From: QHXW01 sp035280425
Lineage (GTDB): Bacteria; Acidobacteriota; Terriglobia; Bryobacterales; Bryobacteraceae
Reading direction: 5' to 3'
Length of the DNA: 64,000 nucleotides
NCBI GenBank assembly: GCA_035280425.1
Contig: DATEFW010000018.1
Coordinates: forward strand, 186,001 to 250,000
In this document: positions 58,395 through 64,000 of the stretch, one piece after another
Numbering within the stretch: position 1 is the stretch's first letter
Layout of the letters: every line of letters starts with the position of its first letter
Translations under genes and position numbers: made by a program
Notes under the pieces: generated by a model
What the model was told of the DNA's origin: nothing
Databases searched by the model: none
What the model saw: the letters and a program-made list of their open reading frames with translations, nothing else

Positions 58395-59909
58395 CTAAGT
58401 AAGCCCGCGAATCCGGTCCGGCCTGATGATGCCCAGCGATACTCCCGTCATAACCAAGCCAATGCAGACAATGATCGCGGCAGAAAATACAGGAATCAAT
58501 CGGAACGCGGGATGGCGGGTTGCGCGTTCGCTGTCCGGCAGCAGGTGCTTGGCATAAAGCACGATTGCGCCGATCCCCATCAGGACCACGGCCAGTCCCG
58601 CGCTGAAACTGACCAGCAGAATCATGCCGAGGCCTACGCGCCCGAGTGCAATCGAGCTCAGCAGCAGAACCAGAGCCGACGGGCAGGGAACCAGGCCGCC
58701 GCTGGCGCCCAGCGCGATCAGGCTGCCGATCGTGACATCTCCTTCGGGCACATGGGTGTGGCCTTGCGGCCCATGTTCGTGGTCGTGACCGTGCGGATGT
58801 TCGTGCACGTGTGTATGGTTATGATCACGCGCGCCCCTCCGCAGGTGCATCGCGCGCTTGAACAGCAGCACCGCGCCGATCCACACGATGGAGATGCCGG
58901 AAATCGCGCCTAATATCGGATAAATTTTCTCGGGCAGCACGTACTGCGACAGAAACAGCGTGGTGAATCCCAGGAAGAACACGCTGATCGTGTGCGTGAA
59001 CGTGACCATGCCACCCAGGAAAATGGCATGCTTGAATGTGCCGCGCGCTCCCACCAGATATGCGGCCACGATGGTCTTCCCGTGTCCTGGCGACAGTGCA
59101 TGAATCGCACCCAGGCAAAATGCCACTGCCAGACCGAAGAGCACCATGCCCAGGCCAAGCTCGCGTTTATTCAGCAACTGGGAAAGAAAATCGCTCCGCA
59201 TAACCGTGCCGGGTGCGGCCGGCTGACCTGGAAGTGATGCGGTCGCGGCAGGGTTCTGAACAGCAGAATGCGAAGCGTCCTCCGGAGCGCGCTCCGGAAC
59301 ATGGGGGCCCACCGCCGTCCACTCGAGGGAGGCCCGTAAATCCTGCGGCGGAGCCGCCGTCGGATCCTGCGGGTAAGCCGTCAGTGCATTGCTGCGATCC
59401 TGATCCGATTGTGTGGCTCTCTCCAGCGCGGCGCCATTGACCGCGCGAATCACGATTTCCTTCCATCCTGCGCGCCCGGTGTAGTTGTTGTCTGCATACG
59501 CCAGCGAACCCGCGGCAACCGCCAGCCGGAGCCGCATGTTGACGCGCATCGTTTGTATTCCCGGCGCGCCGTCCGCCAGCGTCACTTGGGTTGATTCCAG
59601 GTAAGGTTCGACGGACCTGCCGTTCGAGGTGATCGCGAGATTCCGGATCCAGTTCCTCGCCTGAATAGCCGCGCGCCGCTCGATTTCACTGCGCGACCCA
59701 ACGGGAGCCAGGTCCCACTTTTGCAGCAGCTCGGCTGTGGGGATCTCGGCCAAATCGAGCACGTAGAGTATCTCGACTCCTTGAGGCCCCGGAGAAATCC
59801 GTGCGTAATGGTTTACGCTGGTATCGCCCATCGGATGCGCCACGAGCGGCGCACTCAGAGCCAGAAGCGCCCAAAAAACCACCACGCTTCGAGCCTTCGG
59901 TTTCTCCAT
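58395..59909 (-). CDS. NicO/RcnA-type nickel-cobalt transporter with histidine-rich loop
   Basis: 504 residues from ATG 59909 with a signal sequence (SVVVFWALLALSAPLVAHPM). Residues about 20-250 are an extracytoplasmic domain; the membrane part (about 260-500) contains the NicO signature AIHALSPGHGKTIVAAYLVG, FTHTISVFFLGF and GASGGLVPCPSALVLLL. Between helices lies a His-rich loop (about 20 His/Asp/Glu in 40 residues, for example HNHTHVHEHPHGHDHEH), a probable Ni2+/Co2+ sensor or chaperone segment. RcnA members export these metals; a role as importer cannot be excluded. It is divergent from the deoC-like gene. Confidence 0.87.
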   Translation of the reverse strand: MEKPKARSVVVFWALLALSAPLVAHPMGDTSVNHYARISPGPQGVEILYVLDLAEIPTAELLQKWDLAPVGSRSEIERRAAIQARNWIRNLAITSNGRSVEPYLESTQVTLADGAPGIQTMRVNMRLRLAVAAGSLAYADNNYTGRAGWKEIVIRAVNGAALERATQSDQDRSNALTAYPQDPTAAPPQDLRASLEWTAVGPHVPERAPEDASHSAVQNPAATASLPGQPAAPGTVMRSDFLSQLLNKRELGLGMVLFGLAVAFCLGAIHALSPGHGKTIVAAYLVGARGTFKHAIFLGGMVTFTHTISVFFLGFTTLFLSQYVLPEKIYPILGAISGISIVWIGAVLLFKRAMHLRRGARDHNHTHVHEHPHGHDHEHGPQGHTHVPEGDVTIGSLIALGASGGLVPCPSALVLLLSSIALGRVGLGMILLVSFSAGLAVVLMGIGAIVLYAKHLLPDSERATRHPAFRLIPVFSAAIIVCIGLVMTGVSLGIIRPDRIRGLT

Positions 59910-59948
59910 TACAATAGTCCCTACGAATTGTACGACGGTTTTGGATTT

Positions 59949-60815
59949 GTGGATACCGCGGAACTCGATCAGCTCGTAGCCCAGATCGGCGAAGAAATCA
60001 TCGCGCGGCTGCGTCTGCCCGCGCCTGTTGCGGTTGAGGGACTGAATATTCCCGATCTGGTGTGTCCCGGCTGCACGCAGCGTTGTCCGCAGACGTGCGC
60101 TCACAAGACCAAAGAGATTCTCGCCGCCGGAGCCGACCGCATTACTGCAAGCGACCGGTTGACGGATGTGGATCAGTCCCTTGCGCCCCACATCGACTAC
60201 ACCCTGCTTCGCCCCGAAGCCACTCGCGACGATGTGCTGCGCGCTTGCCGGGAGGCCCGCCGGTTTGGATTTGCCAGCGTGTGCGTGAATCCTTATTGGC
60301 TTTCACTCGCCGTCCATGAGCTGGCCGGCTCATCGCAGAAAGCCTCTACCGTGATCGGTTTTCCACTTGGCGCAACATCCACCGGTGCCAAAATGGCTGA
60401 GGCCGCCAGTGCGCTGCGTGTGGGCGCGGAAGAGCTCAACGTGGTAATCAACACCGGCGCTCTCCGCTCAGGCGATTACGACGCCGTCAAATGCGATCTC
60501 GAAGCCGTCACGGCCCTGAGCCGCGAGGCCGGCGCGATGGTCCAGGTCATTCTCGAAACGTCGCTGCTCGACGACAGCCAGAAGGCCATCGCCTGCACGC
60601 TGGCGCGCATGGCCGGCGCGCATTTCGTCAAGACTTCTACTGGCTTCGGCCCCTCCGGAGCGACCGTTCATGATGTCGTCCTCATGCGGCGCGTGATCGG
60701 ACCTCCCGCTGCCGGCGCGCGTTCACTCGAGGACTTGCGGCGGCCGGGCGGCCAAGGCGCGACTCGCATCGGAGCAGCCGCCAGCGTCAGGATTGTCGAG
60801 GCCGCCGCCGCGTGA
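59949..60815 (+). CDS. Aberrant deoxyribose-phosphate aldolase (DeoC-like) with Cys-rich N-terminus
   Basis: 288 residues if GTG 59949 is the start; TTG at 59928 is possible. Residues about 1-60 are not part of normal DeoC and carry a four-Cys cluster, CPGCTQRCPQTCAHK. The TIM-barrel then follows (HIDYTLLRPEATRDDVL, FGFASVCVNPYWLSLA, TVIGFPLGATSTGAK). The Schiff-base lysine is present in FVKTSTGFGPSGATVHDV. The partner Asp (E. coli D102) is replaced by Asn in ELNVVINTGAL, and the segment with the proton-relay lysine (E. coli K201, usually G-V-K-A-S/A-G-G) is missing: the chain goes from VIGP directly to PAAGARSLEDL. Aldolase activity is therefore doubtful. TACAAT at 59910-59915 is a candidate -10. 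Confidence 0.82.
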   Translation: MDTAELDQLVAQIGEEIIARLRLPAPVAVEGLNIPDLVCPGCTQRCPQTCAHKTKEILAAGADRITASDRLTDVDQSLAPHIDYTLLRPEATRDDVLRACREARRFGFASVCVNPYWLSLAVHELAGSSQKASTVIGFPLGATSTGAKMAEAASALRVGAEELNVVINTGALRSGDYDAVKCDLEAVTALSREAGAMVQVILETSLLDDSQKAIACTLARMAGAHFVKTSTGFGPSGATVHDVVLMRRVIGPPAAGARSLEDLRRPGGQGATRIGAAASVRIVEAAAA

Positions 60816-60835
60816 ACGGCATCCCATAAGAAACC

Positions 60836-62581
60836 ATGCAGGCCACCCGCAAATCCGCTGTGCGGTTCCGCGAGCGAAGCGAGCTGCTCGATTTTCTGCT
60901 CGAAGTGACCGCGGCCACCAGCAGCACGCTCGATCTGGACGAGCTGCTCTCGAACGTCGCCCAGATCGTCAAGAAAGTAATCCCCTACGAGTTGTTCGCG
61001 ATTTTGCTATACAGCGAGAAGCGCCGGGACCTGCGCATTCGTTACGCGGTAGGGCATCGCGAGGAGATCGTGCAAAATCTTTCGATCCCGCTGGGCGAGG
61101 GCATCACGGGCGCCGCAGCGGTCGAGCGGCGACCGATCCTGGTTACGGACGTGCGCGCCGATCGCCGGTACCTGAACGCCCTCGACGCGGTGCGCACCGA
61201 GCTTGCCGTGCCCATGATCGCGCGCAACATGCTGGTTGGCGTAATCGATGTGCAGTCCACCCGCGAAAAGGCTTACAGCGAGTACGATCGTGCTTTGCTC
61301 CGGCTGATAGCCACCCGCGTCGCGACCTCGATTGACAACGCTCGCCTTTACCGCAGAGTCGACCGGCAGAATCGCACACTCCGCACGCTCGCCCGTATCT
61401 CACAGGAGTTCACGTCGATCCTCGATCTCGACGAATTGCTCGCCAAAATCGCCTCTACTGTGCGGAATTTGATTGATTACGACGCGTTCAGCATCCTGCT
61501 TCTCGATGAACGCCAGAAAGCGCTGCGGCATCGCGTGAGCGTGCGCCACGATCAGCGCGTCAAAATCGATAACATTCCGTTGGGCAAGGGCCTGACGGGC
61601 GCTGCCGCGGAGCTGCGCGAGCCGGTGCGCGTCGACGATACTCGCGCCGACCCGCGTTACATCGCTTCGCATCCCGACATTCGCTCGGAAGTCGCCGTGC
61701 CGCTCATCGTCCACGACCGCGTGGTCGGCGTCATGGATCTGGAGAGCGACCGGCTGGGTTACTTTACCGAAGATCACGTGCGCACGCTCACGCTGCTCGC
61801 GCCGCAGATTGCGGCTTCGGTCGAAAATGCGCGCCTCTACGAGGAGATTGCGCAGCGCCAGCGGCTTATGGAGGAAGACCTCAAAGCCGCACGCGAGCTG
61901 CAAACCTGGCTGCTGCCCACCGAGGCGCCCGAGCTTCCGAATCTCGAGACGGCTATCGGTCTGCGGCCGGCGCGCCAGATCAGCGGCGATATTTACGATT
62001 TCTTCGAGCACGCCGACGAGCACGTCACTATCGCGTTCGGCGATGTCAGCGGGAAGGGAGCGGCGGCCGCACTGTACGGATCGCTGATGAGCGGCCTGCT
62101 GCGCACCACCGGATCGCGAAGACGCACGCCTGCAACGCTCATGAAAGCATTGAATGATGCGCTGGTCGAGCGGAAAGTCGAAGCTCGTTACGTGACTCTG
62201 CTGGTTATGCTCTGGCATCCGCACTCGCGCCATTTCGGCATGGCGAACGCGGGCGCCATCCCGCCCATGATCTGCCGCAACGGCGAAATCATCAAAATCC
62301 GCGTAGAAGGCGTGCCGCTGGGCCTGCTGCCCGACCGCGAGTACGAAGAGGCCTCGTTCGAAGCACGCCCGGGCGATGTGCTGGTGCTCTACTCCGACGG
62401 TATCTCCGATCACCTGAGCCCCTCCGGGGAGGAGTACGGCCGCAAGCGCCTGGCCGAGCTGGTACGCGCCAATTGCCACCTCAGTGCCAAAGCCATTATC
62501 GCCGCCATCTTTGCCGATTTGGACCGATTCAACATCGAGCCCTTTGATGACCAGACCATCGTCGTGCTGAAAGTGAAGTAG
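60836..62581 (+). CDS. GAF-GAF-PP2C (SpoIIE/RsbU-like) phosphatase
   Basis: 581 residues. Two GAF domains (about 20-165 and 190-340) are recognisable by paired motifs such as IPLGEGITGAAAVERRPILV and IPLGKGLTGAAAELREPVRV. A short coiled coil (RQRLMEEDLKAARELQTWLL) leads to the PP2C-type phosphatase: LRPARQISGDIYDFF (metal Asp), AFGDVSGKGAAAALYGSLMS, GMANAGAIPPMI and VLYSDGISDHLSPSGEEYG (Asp). It should dephosphorylate an anti-anti-sigma factor in response to a small ligand sensed by the GAF domains. No sigma or anti-sigma gene is nearby. It starts 20 bases after the DeoC-like gene. Confidence 0.93.
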   Translation: MQATRKSAVRFRERSELLDFLLEVTAATSSTLDLDELLSNVAQIVKKVIPYELFAILLYSEKRRDLRIRYAVGHREEIVQNLSIPLGEGITGAAAVERRPILVTDVRADRRYLNALDAVRTELAVPMIARNMLVGVIDVQSTREKAYSEYDRALLRLIATRVATSIDNARLYRRVDRQNRTLRTLARISQEFTSILDLDELLAKIASTVRNLIDYDAFSILLLDERQKALRHRVSVRHDQRVKIDNIPLGKGLTGAAAELREPVRVDDTRADPRYIASHPDIRSEVAVPLIVHDRVVGVMDLESDRLGYFTEDHVRTLTLLAPQIAASVENARLYEEIAQRQRLMEEDLKAARELQTWLLPTEAPELPNLETAIGLRPARQISGDIYDFFEHADEHVTIAFGDVSGKGAAAALYGSLMSGLLRTTGSRRRTPATLMKALNDALVERKVEARYVTLLVMLWHPHSRHFGMANAGAIPPMICRNGEIIKIRVEGVPLGLLPDREYEEASFEARPGDVLVLYSDGISDHLSPSGEEYGRKRLAELVRANCHLSAKAIIAAIFADLDRFNIEPFDDQTIVVLKVK

Positions 62582-62633
62582 GTCACGCTCAAGCGGGCTC
62601 TCCCGCCGCCTCTCGATACGCTAAAATCTACCT

Positions 62634-63977
62634 ATGCTGTTTGGCGCAATTTTCGCGCTCGGGCTCCTGTTCGCTCCTCATGCACCGGCAGCACCGACTT
62701 TCTCGAAAGACATCGCGCCCATCTTTTACAGCCGCTGCGTGACGTGTCATCGTCCCAATGACATCGCGCCTATGTCGCTGCTGGATTACCAGTCCACGCG
62801 GCCTTGGGCTAAAGCCATCCGCGAGGCTGTGCTCACGCGCAAAATGCCGCCGTGGTTTGCCGATCCACATTGGGGCAGCTTCTCCAACGATGCCCGCCTC
62901 TCGGCAGCAGAAATCGACACCATCAAAGCCTGGGTCGACGACGGCGCAAGAGAGGGCGATCCCAAAGATCTGCCTCCCGCGCCGGTTTTCGTCGAAGGTT
63001 GGCGGCTCGGCAAGCCGGATATCGTCGTCGATATCGGCCAGGATTTTGCCGTGAAAGCCGGCAACGATGCCTATGAACACTTCGTTGTCCCGACGCATTT
63101 CTCCCACGGCATTTGGATCCGCGCCGCCGAGATCCGTCCAGGCAATCGCAAAGTTGTCCATCACGTTCACGTGAGCGTCGTACAGGACTCATCGCAAGCC
63201 GGTCCGACATCCATCGAAGCCATGACCGGGCTGAACAAGTTCCTGATCCATGACGGCAATTTGACCCGTGTGCGCGCCGATGCGCCGGTTTTGGATAACG
63301 CCTGTGCCGCGAACGCCCCCGACCTTCCCTACATCCACGGATTCCAGGAAGGCGCGCTGGCATCTTTCCTGCCGGGCCGCTCGCCGGACGTCTTTCCCGA
63401 AGGTTCCGCCAAGTGGATTCCTCCGGGATCCAAATTCGAATTCGTGATCCATTACGCCAAAACCTCGCGGGAAAATCAGACGGACCGCACCGCCGTCGGC
63501 TTGTACCTTGCGCCCGGGCCGCCCGAAACCGAACTGCGCCGCATGGATCTCAGAAATTTCTTCTTCCGCATTCCGCCCGGCGATCCCAATCACGAAGTCA
63601 AGCGCTGCTACGGCTTCGAAAAAGACAAGCTGCTGCTTTCCATCACGCCGCACATGCACTACCGTGGTCACGACGTGACGTACGAATTGATCCGGCCGGA
63701 TGGCCGTCACGAGATTCTGCTCGCGGTGCCGCATTACAACTTCAACTGGCAGCTCGTTTATCGCTTCAAAGAGCCGATCCGTGTGGAGAAGGGCAGCACT
63801 TTGATCGTAACGACACATTACGACAACAGCCCGAATAATCCCGCAAATCCCGATCCCGCGAGCGCCATTCGCTGGGGCGATAAAACCGAAGAAGAAATGA
63901 TGACCAGCTGGATCGAATACGTCGACGCACCGCCGGACGCGGGCAAGCCGGTTCTTGCCCGTTCCGCGCATAACTGA
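62634..63977 (+). CDS. Periplasmic c-type cytochrome fused to copper-monooxygenase-like domain
   Basis: 447 residues with a signal peptide (FGAIFALGLLFAPHAPAAPT). The haem site CVTCH is at residues 35-39 and MPPW at about 73, which may give the axial Met. Residues about 140-440 look like the PHM/dopamine-beta-monooxygenase fold seen in acidobacterial proteins: KVVHHVHVSVVQ (copper His cluster), FVIHYAKTS, LSITPHMHYRGHDVTYEL (HMH copper site) and VTTHYDNSPNNPANPDP. Electron transfer from haem to copper is inferred. The substrate is unknown. TAAAAT about 15 bases before the ATG is a possible -10. Confidence 0.85.
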   Translation: MLFGAIFALGLLFAPHAPAAPTFSKDIAPIFYSRCVTCHRPNDIAPMSLLDYQSTRPWAKAIREAVLTRKMPPWFADPHWGSFSNDARLSAAEIDTIKAWVDDGAREGDPKDLPPAPVFVEGWRLGKPDIVVDIGQDFAVKAGNDAYEHFVVPTHFSHGIWIRAAEIRPGNRKVVHHVHVSVVQDSSQAGPTSIEAMTGLNKFLIHDGNLTRVRADAPVLDNACAANAPDLPYIHGFQEGALASFLPGRSPDVFPEGSAKWIPPGSKFEFVIHYAKTSRENQTDRTAVGLYLAPGPPETELRRMDLRNFFFRIPPGDPNHEVKRCYGFEKDKLLLSITPHMHYRGHDVTYELIRPDGRHEILLAVPHYNFNWQLVYRFKEPIRVEKGSTLIVTTHYDNSPNNPANPDPASAIRWGDKTEEEMMTSWIEYVDAPPDAGKPVLARSAHN

Positions 63978-64000
63978 CCGGGCCGCTTCGGAACAAGTCA

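Noticed and set aside
61400..62479. 359-codon minus-strand frame opposite the GAF-PP2C gene
   Set aside because: Antisense shadow; the sense strand holds complete GAF and PP2C motifs.

Overview
The window looks like chromosome from an Acidobacteriota bacterium, most likely near Solibacter/Bryobacter. Pointers are a very large TonB-dependent receptor with a carboxypeptidase-regulatory-like N-terminus (Oar type), a von Willebrand A protein of the acidobacterial VWFA-related family, a Tat-type Gfo/Idh/MocA dehydrogenase, a DUF2934-Hsp20 fusion, a copper-monooxygenase-like c-type cytochrome and high GC. This assignment is inference from gene content. I saw no rRNA, tRNA, CRISPR array or insertion sequence. 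Coding density is high; the only longer stretch without an intact gene (42818-43280) holds a decayed gene copy.

Layout. 1-5554 (minus strand): a truncated lipoprotein, the TonB receptor and a Gfo/Idh/MocA protein. 5682-14551: a stress island with two divergent NnrS-like 12-TM proteins carrying DUF1858/ScdA_N-like domains around a CRP/FNR-like box, a four-Cys membrane protein, Hsp20, a stand-alone receiver, a double universal stress protein, a P1B-type ATPase and an MddA-like methanethiol methyltransferase. Four of its genes are preceded by sigma-54 type -24/-12 elements. 14775-22409: an exported FAM20/HipA-like kinase candidate, then an operon of an ATP/ADP-carrier-like protein with HEAT repeats, a cNMP-binding protein, a histidine kinase, a receiver and a methyltransferase, with a second kinase divergent. 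22381-28873 (minus): a Gld-like ABC exporter followed by NAD salvage genes pncB-pncA. 28982-33171: an NfrB-like glycosyltransferase with a c-di-GMP-binding-type MshEN tail and an M28 peptidase.

33172-37405 (minus): housekeeping operon aroC-def-fmt-argJ plus a small secreted protein. 37512-41841: a mini membrane protein, an S9 peptidase, a Doc/AbrB toxin-antitoxin pair, a frameshifted membrane gene and a TipA-like MerR regulator. 41980-45892: a frameshifted Gly/Met-rich gene with a decayed tandem copy, an SSS symporter, a thioesterase and a CPWC membrane protein. 45959-48690: an operon of MoaD-MoaE fusion, VWFA protein, Hfq-like protein and inositol monophosphatase. 48695-49304: a nucleotidyltransferase with a tiny overlapping partner.

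49449-54542 is a tight nucleoside catabolism operon: pyrimidine-nucleoside phosphorylase, CNT transporter, purine nucleoside phosphorylase, cytidine deaminase and an exported amidohydrolase. 54578-63977 holds a Tat-type ThDP enzyme divergent from an aminotransferase, MscL with a zinc ribbon, a NicO-type metal exporter divergent from an aberrant DeoC that lacks both proton-relay residues, a GAF-GAF-PP2C phosphatase and a cytochrome/copper-monooxygenase-like protein.

The most coherent candidate for a little-described system is the 5682-14551 island. It combines NO/low-oxygen-type proteins with chaperone, USP and cation pump, much like mycobacterial dormancy regulons, but appears to be wired through sigma-54 and a shared enhancer-like inverted repeat.
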